Positions 43,981-52,338 of a stretch of DNA of 64,000 nt are shown here, piece after piece. This DNA is from G963667975 sp963677395 (lineage in GTDB: Bacteria > Bacteroidota > Bacteroidia > Bacteroidales > G963667975), in contig OY781965.2 of NCBI GenBank assembly GCA_963677395.2, forward strand, positions 2,418,001 through 2,482,000. Reading direction: 5' to 3'. Each line of letters begins with the position of its first letter. Position 1 is the stretch's first letter. Both the position numbers and the translations under genes were made by a program. Under the pieces are notes generated by a model. That model saw only the letters and a program-made list of their open reading frames with translations. It searched no databases and was not told the origin of the DNA.

Positions 43981-46900
43981 TTATCTCAATTTAAGTGAAA
44001 GGGTTAAATTTGGCGTGAATCCAAGATAATTCACGTTGGTTTCGATGATTTGGCTGTCTTCAATGCTAAACTGCTTATACCAAACATTTGTACGATTGTA
44101 AATATTGAAGATAGAAAAACCGATATTTCCAATTTCCTGACGTCGTTTATCTCCTTTGCTTCCTTTTAATAACTTGTAGGTTACAGATACATCTGCCCGA
44201 TGATAAGCCGGAAGGCGAACTCCATTTTTATCAGTTACTGTAAAATAATCTTTTGTAGTTCCATCAAGCAACGTAATGGTATAAGCTCCGGATGGTGCAG
44301 TGTAAGGTCTTCCTGTTGCATAAACCCAGGTTGCTGAAAAATCCCAGCGTTTGTATTTGTATAAAGCCACAACCTTAAACTCGTGATTTACATCTTGATT
44401 TGCAGGGAAGTACCCATCGGTATATATGCTGAATTTATTCTTTGCTTCACCAATTGTATAACTTATCCAGCCATTGAAATTCCCATTTTTCTTTTGTGCC
44501 AGAAATTCAATTCCTTTTGAATATCCATTTCCGGTAAAGAAATTTTCACTGTAACTTACTTCCATGGGATTCGCTTTAATTCTCAGTGAGTATTCGCTTA
44601 AATTACTGATTTCTTTGTAGTATGCTTCTGCACTCAGTAAATAGTTATTTGACTCGTAAGAGATCCCTGCTGTATAATGAATAGCAGAACTTACAGGAAT
44701 GGAGATATCATCTGAAAGCACCCAGAAATCCTTACTACCCGAGAGAATGTCTTCTCGCGTAACGCGGTTAGCAAATTGATAGAATTTTCCGGTAGAACCT
44801 TTAAGGCTAATCTTACTGTTTAGGCTATATGACAAAGATGCTCTGGGTTCTGCGTAAAATTTATGAGTTGTATGGTAATAGCTTGCTCGTATTCCTGGTA
44901 TTATCTGAAGTTTGTCTTTCAGAAATTTTAATTTGGTTTGTACATAAGCACCCGATAATGTACTGTAATTCTGTCGATCCAATACCGCAGTATCATTTTG
45001 TGAGTAGTTGTATTTTATATCATAATAAGTTGAAAAACCTCCAAATTGCAGTTGAGAAAAATCCAGAATATCCCACTGATAATCTGATCGTAAACTATAA
45101 TCTCTCAGGTCATTGTTTTCAATGATTCCTGATCGGGTAGTAGTTTCATCTCCGCTTGTGTTTGTTACGGTTCTGTCCTGAGTTTTGTCACGTTCACTAA
45201 AATAATTGGAATAACTGAGTACGGTATTGCTGTAAAGCTTTGGATTCCATTTTCTGGACCATTTTAAACTTAACCCATTATTACCGTATTGAGTTAAATC
45301 GGTAGAGTTCATTCCAAATCCCTTGCCAGCTCCTCCAAATGACGGAGCTTCCATCGATGTACTATTGTCGAGTTTATCTGTTCCTTTGAAAATGCTCAAA
45401 GAGTAAATGTCTTTGTTGTTGGGCTTGAATGTGAATTTACCATTCAGATCGTAGAAATAGGAGGTAGCTTCTGTTTCCTGCATAAATCGGTCTCCACCCG
45501 GACCACCACCTCCCGGCATAGATGTTGTGCTACTGGATGTATTGAATTTACTGAATAATTTATCATAAATAGGTCCTTTGTACGAACGACGGTATGTTAT
45601 GATTGACGTAAATTTTTCTCCAATCGGAATTTCTGTAAACAGGTTCAGACTTAATAAACTGAGATCTCCTCCTAAGTTAAATTTCTTTTGATTTCCGTCT
45701 TTTGCAGTAATTTCTGTTACACTCGATAAGCGTCCTCCAAATCTTGATTCGAATCCGCTCTTGTAAAGTTGTACATCTTTCAGTGCATTGGAATTGAAAG
45801 CACTAAAGAAACCATAAAGATGATCTACATGATAAACAGTCATTCCATCATAAAGAACAAGGTTTTGATCTGGTGTGCCACCACGAACGTATAATCCCGA
45901 CGATGATTCATTGGAAGCACTTATTCCGGGCATAAGTTGGAATGAACGCATCACATCTTTTTCTCCAAGGTTCGGAATCTGTTCGAGCTTTCGGGGTGAT
46001 AATTTTACGGTATTTACTTCAGAACGATCCGCTAATACAACCTCTTCCTTTTTACCGATAATTGTAACTGCTTTTAAACTTTGCGTATTCGGACTTAACT
46101 CTATTCTGAAATTTTGTACCGGATCGAATGGAGAGAGAAATATTTCTGTTTTTTCAAAACCCACATAATGAACAATTAAAGTACTGGTATCAGTAGGAAC
46201 CTTAGAAAGCGTAAAATATCCGTCAGCATTTGTAGAAACGCCCATTGTTGTTCCTTTTACCAAAACAGAAGCAAATGGTAAGGCTTCCCCGGTTGATCGG
46301 TCACGGACAATACCTGTGAAAACAAAATTTCGCTTTTTGGGAGCCCCAAAATAGGTTTTATGTGGCTTTGCCCTCAATGAATCTGTCTCATTTTCAGCTT
46401 CAGACTCTTCTACATAATATCTTCCTCCCGGCTCTTCTTCAATTATGGGTTCATAGTTTATATATGTTTCTTTAAATGTCTCTGTTACATTGTTTTGAAG
46501 TATAATGCCCGGATTACTAGAATCAATAGCTGCTTTGGAGTAACGGATATTCCTGAAGGAATAACTCAACTGAGATTCTTTAATATCATTACTATCTATA
46601 GACGGGTCATTAATGTTGAGAAAATTATTGACATTTCCATATTTGTTATTATAGGTCATAATACTTGCCAGTCCGTCAATACATACCAGTTTGTTTTGAG
46701 CCAGTCCGCCTCTGTTAGGAATATAAACAAACATGTAATGATAAAACTGAGGAAGTAATCTTAGTGAATCATTTAGATAAACCTCTATTGCAGATTGATT
46801 TTCAGTTCCTAGAATAAACAAAAATGGTCGTTTAATAGAACTGTATTCATTGTTTGGCGCATAACTCACATACTTCAGATAACAAACATTTCCTTTTGAA

Positions 46901-47013
46901 TTAAACTCATACTCACGGTATTGTGCCCGGGCATTTTTAATGCCCGTAACACAAACCATAACTAAAAAAAATAAATGAAACAATACTCTGGCAATTCCCC
47001 TTTTATACCCCAT
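43981..47013 (-). CDS. TonB-dependent outer-membrane receptor
   Basis: 1010 residues: signal peptide (~1-30) and an extra ~140-residue N-terminal domain (RPFLFILGTENQSAIEVYLND, then FVYIPNRGGLAQ). A carboxypeptidase-regulatory-like domain (TGIVRDRSTGEALPFASVLV, ~230-310) precedes the plug (VMRSFQLMPGISA, SSGLYVRGGTPDQNLVLYDGM, ~345-450) and a 22-strand barrel ending NLTLSLKLR. It imports an unknown ligand with TonB energy. The N-terminal extra domain looks faintly like an alpha/beta-hydrolase fragment, but without a visible nucleophile. A good promoter element lies 26 bp upstream. Confidence 0.92.
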   Translation of the reverse strand: MGYKRGIARVLFHLFFLVMVCVTGIKNARAQYREYEFNSKGNVCYLKYVSYAPNNEYSSIKRPFLFILGTENQSAIEVYLNDSLRLLPQFYHYMFVYIPNRGGLAQNKLVCIDGLASIMTYNNKYGNVNNFLNINDPSIDSNDIKESQLSYSFRNIRYSKAAIDSSNPGIILQNNVTETFKETYINYEPIIEEEPGGRYYVEESEAENETDSLRAKPHKTYFGAPKKRNFVFTGIVRDRSTGEALPFASVLVKGTTMGVSTNADGYFTLSKVPTDTSTLIVHYVGFEKTEIFLSPFDPVQNFRIELSPNTQSLKAVTIIGKKEEVVLADRSEVNTVKLSPRKLEQIPNLGEKDVMRSFQLMPGISASNESSSGLYVRGGTPDQNLVLYDGMTVYHVDHLYGFFSAFNSNALKDVQLYKSGFESRFGGRLSSVTEITAKDGNQKKFNLGGDLSLLSLNLFTEIPIGEKFTSIITYRRSYKGPIYDKLFSKFNTSSSTTSMPGGGGPGGDRFMQETEATSYFYDLNGKFTFKPNNKDIYSLSIFKGTDKLDNSTSMEAPSFGGAGKGFGMNSTDLTQYGNNGLSLKWSRKWNPKLYSNTVLSYSNYFSERDKTQDRTVTNTSGDETTTRSGIIENNDLRDYSLRSDYQWDILDFSQLQFGGFSTYYDIKYNYSQNDTAVLDRQNYSTLSGAYVQTKLKFLKDKLQIIPGIRASYYHTTHKFYAEPRASLSYSLNSKISLKGSTGKFYQFANRVTREDILSGSKDFWVLSDDISIPVSSAIHYTAGISYESNNYLLSAEAYYKEISNLSEYSLRIKANPMEVSYSENFFTGNGYSKGIEFLAQKKNGNFNGWISYTIGEAKNKFSIYTDGYFPANQDVNHEFKVVALYKYKRWDFSATWVYATGRPYTAPSGAYTITLLDGTTKDYFTVTDKNGVRLPAYHRADVSVTYKLLKGSKGDKRRQEIGNIGFSIFNIYNRTNVWYKQFSIEDSQIIETNVNYLGFTPNLTLSLKLR

Positions 47014-47038
47014 TTGAAGTTTTTCTATTTTAAGAATT

Positions 47039-47046
47039 CAAAAGTA
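47039..47046 (-). promoter_or_regulatory. -7 element of the TonB receptor operon
   Basis: TACTTTTG on the minus strand, 26 bp before the ATG. A weak GTTTAC at about 22 bp upstream may stand in for the -33 box. Confidence 0.5.
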
Positions 47047-47189
47047 GGTTTGAGTTATTTTTTGAGTAAACGAAATAGATGAAGCAATGGATTGTATAGA
47101 TAAACGGCAAGTAATTTCCTCTCAGATTTTACTGAGTTACTTCAGAATGAGTAGATATTGAAATAATACTCCTGATATTTGTGCAATGA

Positions 47190-47333
47190 ATTACAAAGGG
47201 TGATAGCGCTGAGCTAAAACAGTACACAATAGTCTCTGGAATTCAGTACGGTAATATAAGTCTCACCTATGCCGAATGGCATGATAGGTCTGAACTGCAA
47301 AAAGGCGGTAAGGTTGTGTTTAGCACGAAATAG
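47190..47333 (+). pseudogene. coding-like remnant of an unknown gene
   Basis: In the 372-bp gap between the receptor and rhodanese genes, 47 codons on + read like protein (GDSAELKQYTIVSGIQYGNI, then YAEWHDRSELQKGGKVVF) and end at TAG 47331. An in-frame TGA lies at 47187 and there is no start codon. Probably the 3' end of a decayed gene; family not recognised. Nothing else is seen in the gap apart from the receptor promoter. Confidence 0.35.
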
Positions 47334-47385
47334 TTATTATGGGATTATTCAAAAAAGCCTCATAATACAAAATAAAAGCATAATT

Positions 47386-47784
47386 TTATTTTTCTCTGGG
47401 TTTTAGCTGGCACATGCAGGAACCGGATAATCGTTCACGTTTATTTAAATCAATAGGCAATTCATCTTTTTCCCAGTCAACAATACCGCCGGCTAGATTT
47501 GCCAGATTTGTGAATCCGTTATTTTCCAGTATTTTATATACATCGCCACTAAAATTCCCAACGCTGTCGGCAACAATAATCAGGATTTCACGAGGTACAT
47601 TGTCCAGGAATTGTAAAATTTTACTTTTCGGAATCTGAATCACTCGTTCTACATTAAACTGCTTGAAGGTGTTTAGGTAATCTTCCCTCACATCAAGTAT
47701 GACAGCACCTTGTTTGCAAAGCTCGTATGCCTGTCGAGGAGTCAGATTCCTCATTCCTGAAGCGTAAAATCCCGGCTCATTCAT
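47386..47784 (-). CDS. rhodanese-like domain protein lacking the catalytic cysteine
   Basis: 132 residues with the single-domain rhodanese fold: LTPRQAYELCKQGAVILDVRE (~14-34), then ANLAGGIVDWEKDELPI near 100. The active-site loop, normally a Cys followed by RSG, reads VADSVGNFSGDVY, so sulfurtransferase activity is unlikely. The C-terminus instead carries a CMC motif (SGSCMCQL). It lies downstream of the thiol-redox/permease operon, 51 bp after the permease, and may be its last gene. A binding or metal-handling role is possible. Confidence 0.75.
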   Translation of the reverse strand: MNEPGFYASGMRNLTPRQAYELCKQGAVILDVREDYLNTFKQFNVERVIQIPKSKILQFLDNVPREILIIVADSVGNFSGDVYKILENNGFTNLANLAGGIVDWEKDELPIDLNKRERLSGSCMCQLKPREK

Positions 47785-47835
47785 TTTCTGATATATTTTA
47801 CTCTTTTACGAATCTTCCAGTACTTAAAAAAGTTC

Positions 47836-48870
47836 TTACATTATCAAATTAAACAAGTATCCCACACACATTATACCTAATCCTACAATTGCGATAAATG
47901 TAAATATTAAAGGCATTTTCAATACTTTACGAAGTATAATCATTTCGGGAAGAGACAAGCCTATAACTGACATCATAAATGCCAGTGCAGTGCCTAAGGA
48001 TGCTCCTTTACTGATTAATACGGACACAATGGGTACAATTCCGGCCGCATTCGAATATAGCGGAATACCAATCAGGATCGAAAGAGGAATAGAATACCAA
48101 ACATCTTTGCCCATTAGCGAAGCCATGAAATTTTCCGGTACGTAACCATGCGCTCCGGCTCCCACAACAATCCCTAATAAAACATAAAACCAAACCTTTC
48201 CTACAATCTCTTTTACAGATTCAAAGCCGCGCAAAACACGCGTATTAAACGTTATTTTTTCTTCACAATCAGAATTTCCTACATGAGTTTTATATACCCA
48301 GTCTTCTACCCATTTTTCAAGCTTCAGAATTCCAATCAACCAGCCTGAGAAAATAGCTATAAAAAGGCCTGTGCCAACATAAATCAAAACGACCTTTAAT
48401 CCAAACATGCCGTAAAGAAGAATAACTGCGACTTCATTAATCATGGGGGCTGCAATCAGAAACGAGAAGGTAACTCCCAGTGGAACTCCGGCTTCTATAA
48501 AGCCTAAAAATAATGGGATGGCAGAGCATGAACAAAAGGGTGTGACAATGCCTAATAACGAAGCCATTACATTTCCAGTAAACGTTTTCTTGCCTTCCAG
48601 CGCTTTGCGGGTACGTTCCGGAGTGAAAAAAGTTCGGATAATACCTACCCCAAAAATGATCAGAGTAAGTAACAGTATCACTTTGGGAAATTCAAAAATC
48701 AAAAACCACAATGCTTCCGACAAATGCTCACCTTTTTGCATCCCAATTAAGTCATAAACCAGCCAATTGGTAATTCCAAGTAAATTGCTGTAAAGCAAAT
48801 ACCAAAAGGGAAGAAGTATGAGTGCAATTATAATTCGATGCTGAATAAGATATGTTCTTAATTGATTCAT
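47836..48870 (-). CDS. permease of the ArsP/DUF318 type
   Basis: 344 residues, about eight to ten membrane helices in two halves. The family motif TPFCSCSAIPLFLGFIEAG (~115-133) is followed by SFLIAAPMINEVAV, and a matching second-half motif IPLYSNAAGIVPIV lies near 270. Such permeases include organoarsenical exporters (ArsP). It starts 2 bp after the CcdA/ArsG-like gene, so both are translated together. Transported compound unknown; arsenic is inferred only from family naming. Confidence 0.82.
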   Translation of the reverse strand: MNQLRTYLIQHRIIIALILLPFWYLLYSNLLGITNWLVYDLIGMQKGEHLSEALWFLIFEFPKVILLLTLIIFGVGIIRTFFTPERTRKALEGKKTFTGNVMASLLGIVTPFCSCSAIPLFLGFIEAGVPLGVTFSFLIAAPMINEVAVILLYGMFGLKVVLIYVGTGLFIAIFSGWLIGILKLEKWVEDWVYKTHVGNSDCEEKITFNTRVLRGFESVKEIVGKVWFYVLLGIVVGAGAHGYVPENFMASLMGKDVWYSIPLSILIGIPLYSNAAGIVPIVSVLISKGASLGTALAFMMSVIGLSLPEMIILRKVLKMPLIFTFIAIVGLGIMCVGYLFNLIM

Positions 48871-48872
48871 TG

Positions 48873-49580
48873 CTATTTATTTATATAGAAAATCCAGATG
48901 TAATATAATCCTATAAGAATGAAAATAACAGCGATAACTCTGCGAAACCACTTTTCGAAAATTTTCACTTTGTTGTAAAAACTTCCCAGACTTGATATGC
49001 TGAATGCCAGTAAATAAGCTACGATAATCACAGGTAATCCGGTGGCAATGGCAAAAATGACAGGAAGAAAAAGTCCTGAAGGTGAACTGATGGTGATCGG
49101 AATAAGCATTCCAAAATAAAGTACACCACTGTATGGACAGAATGCCAATGCAAAAACAATTCCGAGCAACAATGCACTCCAGAGACTGTTTTTGTTTTTC
49201 CGGCGTTCAAAATAGTCATTAAACCCGGAAAAACCCGGAAATTTCAGTTTGATGAAATCGAACATTAAAACACCAACAATTACAAGCAATGGTCCCAAAA
49301 ATTTTTCCCCATGACCCTGAAAAAAACGGGCAATCTTAAAAGTACTGGCTCCGAAATAGAGGATAATACCAATGGTTGTATAACTGATAGCGCGCCCTAA
49401 AGTGTACCATAATCCATTGTAAAATATCTTCTTACGGTTTTCGATATCTTTACTGATAAATCCAATAGCAGTAATATTGGTTGCCAACGGGCAAGGGCTG
49501 ATTGCCGTCATAATTCCGAGAATCAATGCCGACAAGAAAGGAATGTTGGTATTATCGAGCAGATTTTGAAGAACTTCCAT
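48873..49580 (-). CDS. ArsG-like/CcdA-type membrane thiol-redox protein
   Basis: 235 residues, six to seven helices, DsbD/CcdA-type. The two conserved cysteine sites are SPCPLATN (~29-36) and FCPYSG (~146-151), which pass electrons from cytoplasmic thioredoxin to the periplasm. In databases this family is named ArsG (aromatic arsenical efflux), always next to ArsF-like thioredoxins, as here. The likely partners are the three adjacent secreted ArsF-like proteins. It lies between arsF3 (7 bp gap) and the permease (2 bp gap). Confidence 0.82.
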   Translation of the reverse strand: MEVLQNLLDNTNIPFLSALILGIMTAISPCPLATNITAIGFISKDIENRKKIFYNGLWYTLGRAISYTTIGIILYFGASTFKIARFFQGHGEKFLGPLLVIVGVLMFDFIKLKFPGFSGFNDYFERRKNKNSLWSALLLGIVFALAFCPYSGVLYFGMLIPITISSPSGLFLPVIFAIATGLPVIIVAYLLAFSISSLGSFYNKVKIFEKWFRRVIAVIFILIGLYYIWIFYINK

Positions 49581-49587
49581 AATTGTC

Positions 49588-50022
49588 TTATTTTATTGCT
49601 TCCAAAATTTTCCGTTTAAGTTCATTTGCGAAAATTGCAGGTTTATTTACTTTTTGAAATGCCCAACCGGTTAAATCCTCTTTCTTTAACTCTTTGCTGT
49701 TTGCATAAACAGTGAAAGCCAACGTAGCGCCATACGCATCATATTTACGAGCTAACGCATCGTTTTCGGGAAGTTCGCAGTTGATGGATGCGAAGCGGAT
49801 TATACCGTTTTCGATCTCTTTACGGAATAGTGAATCAAGATCTTTGCGAAGTTCCTGTTCAATGCTTGTGCAGGTATTACAACGATGTGTGATATGGAAG
49901 TAGTAAATCTGAAGTTTTAGATTCGGATTAATGTTTTGTGCATTCGTTGTACTATCATTACTCTGGGCAAAAATGCTGATTGATAGTGTGATAAACACAA
50001 CTGCTGCTAAAATATTTTTCAT
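49588..50022 (-). CDS. ArsF-like secreted thioredoxin-fold protein (copy 3)
   Basis: 144 residues with a cleavable signal peptide (MKNILAAVVFITLSISIFAQ). The redox motif is HRCNTC near residues 44-49, followed by a thioredoxin-like domain (GIIRFASINCELPENDALARKY). In family terms, an ArsF-like subunit reduced by the neighbouring ArsG/CcdA protein. It is paralogous to the two upstream genes but lacks their lipobox, so it should be periplasmic and soluble. Confidence 0.78.
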   Translation of the reverse strand: MKNILAAVVFITLSISIFAQSNDSTTNAQNINPNLKLQIYYFHITHRCNTCTSIEQELRKDLDSLFRKEIENGIIRFASINCELPENDALARKYDAYGATLAFTVYANSKELKKEDLTGWAFQKVNKPAIFANELKRKILEAIK

Positions 50023-50043
50023 AGTATTTGGGTTATTGTCAGA

Positions 50044-50577
50044 TTATTTTTTTAGAGAAGAACTGATAGTATTCTTCAGTATTTCAATGAATTTGGCTTC
50101 TTTATTGCGCGCCAATTTAAACCCATCACTGGTAAGATCAACCGTCTTTTCTTTTCCTTCATAAACGCGGGTTACAAATAGCCCGGAACCAAAAGCCTGA
50201 TATTTCTCAGCAATTTTGGCGTTTTTTTCATCATCCACATTCACCACCTGACGCTTCAGAAGTCCTTGTTTTAATTCGTTTGCAAAATAAGTATTGATGG
50301 TTTTGGTGGTTGCCTCTTCAATGGCTATACAGGAAGGACACCGATTCGTAACATGGAAGTTATAAACGAATACAACCGGAAAAATTTCTTTAGTTTGTGT
50401 TTGTACAGAAGCTTGATTATTGGTTGTGTCAGCCTGAGCCGACGTTGCAGATGTGCTGTCAGTTGTCTGGACTGCAATACTATCCTGATTTACTGATTTA
50501 TCTGTTTGTTTTGAATTACAGGAGATGGAAAACACTAAAATTCCACTCAATAAAAAAAGAAATGATAAACGTTTCAT
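50044..50577 (-). CDS. ArsF-like lipoprotein (copy 2)
   Basis: 177 residues with a lipoprotein signal (VFSISCNSKQ, Cys ~20). A Ser/Thr/Gln-rich linker (~25-65) is followed by the thioredoxin-like domain with the motif NRCPSC near 80-85 and VVNVDDEKNAKIAEKYQAFG. It overlaps the end of copy 1 by 4 bp. The long linker suggests it reaches from the membrane into the periplasm. Confidence 0.78.
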   Translation of the reverse strand: MKRLSFLFLLSGILVFSISCNSKQTDKSVNQDSIAVQTTDSTSATSAQADTTNNQASVQTQTKEIFPVVFVYNFHVTNRCPSCIAIEEATTKTINTYFANELKQGLLKRQVVNVDDEKNAKIAEKYQAFGSGLFVTRVYEGKEKTVDLTSDGFKLARNKEAKFIEILKNTISSSLKK

Positions 50578-51011
50578 AGACGTAGGTTTTGATTGATTTT
50601 TTGTTTGAGAAGGGAATAAACGGTATCTGGTTTGATTTGTGCGTAAAAGAGAGCAAAAGTGGTCAGATTTTCAATTATTTCTCCTTTCGAAGTTTGCGTA
50701 CACAGATATAAACCAGACCAGTTTGCCTTGAATTTTTCGGCGTATTGATTGTTTTCGGGAAGCGAAAGGTTTATTTTACGTAATTGAACGCTATCCTTAA
50801 TATCCAAAAATTCATTGCGAAGAACACTTTCGGCAATGGCTTCAACTGCTTTGCACGATTTACATCTTCGTGTTTGATGAAAAAGCCAGATTTCTGTTTT
50901 TGTTGTAACTATTGGATTCGTATTTACTTCAGATTGTTTTTCTGGTGAGGAGCAGGAAAATATCGTTATTGTAAATAACAGTAATAGTAATATGTGGCGA
51001 AAGTTGATCAT
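50574..51011 (-). CDS. ArsF-like lipoprotein (copy 1)
   Basis: 145 residues with lipobox ITIFSCSSPE (Cys ~20) and redox motif RRCKSC near 49-54, followed by the same thioredoxin-like pattern (LRKINLSLPENNQYAEKF). It is the first of three tandem paralogues, 33 bp after arsR and overlapping copy 2 by 4 bp. All three have the Arg-Cys-x-x-Cys signature; the central residues differ (KS, PS, NT), so redox potentials may differ. Confidence 0.78.
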   Translation of the reverse strand: MINFRHILLLLLFTITIFSCSSPEKQSEVNTNPIVTTKTEIWLFHQTRRCKSCKAVEAIAESVLRNEFLDIKDSVQLRKINLSLPENNQYAEKFKANWSGLYLCTQTSKGEIIENLTTFALFYAQIKPDTVYSLLKQKINQNLRL

Positions 51012-51044
51012 AAATGTTTTTGTAAGAATACAAAGTGACTTTGA

Positions 51045-51344
51045 TTACTTCAGAAAACCGTTGAGTAACAACTTAGCGATTTCCCAATTTTGCTTGTTAA
51101 CACAGTATTTAATCATTGGAGGATCAATTTCACCCTGTATCAGTCCTGCAAACTTAAGTTCTTTCAGGTGCTGAGAAAGCGTAGAGCGGGCAATAGGAAT
51201 ATCGCCAATCATTTCACCACTGGTACAGCAACCATCCATACTGCTAAGTTTCTCCATAATATAAACCCGGGCAGGATGACTTAACGCTTTGCAAATACGC
51301 GCAATATGCTCTTGTTGAGCTGTGAATTTTGGTTTTACAACCAT
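51045..51344 (-). CDS. ArsR-family transcriptional regulator
   Basis: 99 residues from ATG 51344 (MVVKPKFTAQQEHIARICKAL); a longer start at 51404 would overlap the upstream gene. It is a winged helix-turn-helix with ALSHPARVYIMEKLS (~20-35) and recognition helix IARSTLSQHLKELKFAGLI (~52-70). A CysCys pair (DGCCTSGEM) at the start of the DNA-binding motif is a likely metal/metalloid or thiol sensor. It probably represses its own operon from the promoter upstream of the thioredoxin gene. Confidence 0.88.
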   Translation of the reverse strand: MVVKPKFTAQQEHIARICKALSHPARVYIMEKLSSMDGCCTSGEMIGDIPIARSTLSQHLKELKFAGLIQGEIDPPMIKYCVNKQNWEIAKLLLNGFLK

Positions 51345-51348
51345 TGAT

Positions 51349-51588
51349 TTACTGATGTTTCTGGATGAGATCTTTGATTTCAGACGTAGAAGGAACTCTG
51401 CCACTTACAACTACTTTTTCATTTATCACCAAGCCGGGAGTGCGCATGATTCCATAGTTCATAATTTGTTGAAAATCTTCAACTTTCTCAATCTTGGCAG
51501 TAATTCCCATTTCTGAAACTACATTTGTAACACTCTTTTCTAATGTTTTGCAGTTAGCACAACCTGTGCCCAGCACTTTAATATTCAT
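51349..51588 (-). CDS. small TM0996-type thioredoxin
   Basis: 79 residues, first gene of the operon. It is a cytoplasmic redox-active disulfide protein: CANC at residues 10-13 (VLGTGCANCKTLEK), cis-proline in RTPGLVINEKVVVSGR (~49-64). It probably feeds electrons to the ArsG/CcdA-like membrane protein. Only 4 bp separate it from arsR. Confidence 0.88.
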   Translation of the reverse strand: MNIKVLGTGCANCKTLEKSVTNVVSEMGITAKIEKVEDFQQIMNYGIMRTPGLVINEKVVVSGRVPSTSEIKDLIQKHQ

Positions 51589-51610
51589 GATTTATCATTT
51601 TTGTATTTCG

Positions 51611-51641
51611 CAAAATTACGAAATGAAATGACAAAAGCAAA
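51611..51641 (-). promoter_or_regulatory. consensus promoter of the trx-arsR-arsF-arsG-permease operon
   Basis: On the minus strand: -33 TTTG (51641-51638), 19-bp spacer, -7 TAATTTTG (51618-51611), 22 bp before the thioredoxin ATG. Confidence 0.75.
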
Positions 51642-51677
51642 GATTGATATGTTAAAAATAAAAAAAACAGGAGATTT

Positions 51678-52244
51678 CTATAATCGCTCCAGATTTATTC
51701 CTTTTTGAATATCACGCAATTTACGAGCGGAAGCAGTATAATATGCATGATTTCCTAAAAATTGTTTTTGAAGCATATTCCATTCTTTGTCAGAATAGAA
51801 GCGGTTGCAACAATCTTCCCACTCTTTTCTCAAATATCCTGCAATTTCAAAAAAATCGGTACGACCGAGATAGTCAAGATCTGCATCGCATAAAATTTGT
51901 GCCAGATGTGTTTTTGCTTCGGTAGGCATACGAGTGGCATTAATCAGATTTACAACTGATTCAATTTCGTCTGGTGTATAATCATAATCCGGAAGCATCA
52001 TTTGCGCAAGATTAACCGACGACTGTTCATGATTTTCGTAGGTTTTCAGGAAACCGCTATCGTGCAGTAACGCAGCTGTAAGCAGAATGGTCGTTTCCTG
52101 TGCATTTAAGCCTTCTAAAAGAGCGAGTCGGGAACAAGCCTCAAATACGTCCAGTGTATGCTCTACTCTGTGATAACGCAAATCTTTGTTCAGATTTGCG
52201 CTCAACTTAGCAACAAGGTCATATTTGAGGCTGGTGATATTCAT
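51678..52244 (-). CDS. HD-domain phosphohydrolase
   Basis: 188 residues with the HD pattern: H near 22 (YHRVEHTLDV), HD at ~62-63 (LTAALLHDSGFLKTYENHE), and a later Asp (ILCDADLDYLGR, ~122). Metal-dependent phosphohydrolases of this group act on nucleotides or cyclic nucleotides. It stands alone between the redox operon and the beta-CASP nuclease. Substrate unknown. Confidence 0.82.
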   Translation of the reverse strand: MNITSLKYDLVAKLSANLNKDLRYHRVEHTLDVFEACSRLALLEGLNAQETTILLTAALLHDSGFLKTYENHEQSSVNLAQMMLPDYDYTPDEIESVVNLINATRMPTEAKTHLAQILCDADLDYLGRTDFFEIAGYLRKEWEDCCNRFYSDKEWNMLQKQFLGNHAYYTASARKLRDIQKGINLERL

Positions 52245-52338
52245 TGATTTGATAACTTAATACAAAATAACTCAAATTGAAGCAAGAATAACAATTTTAT
52301 TCGCTAAACTACTCCATTCATTGGATAAACGACTTTAT

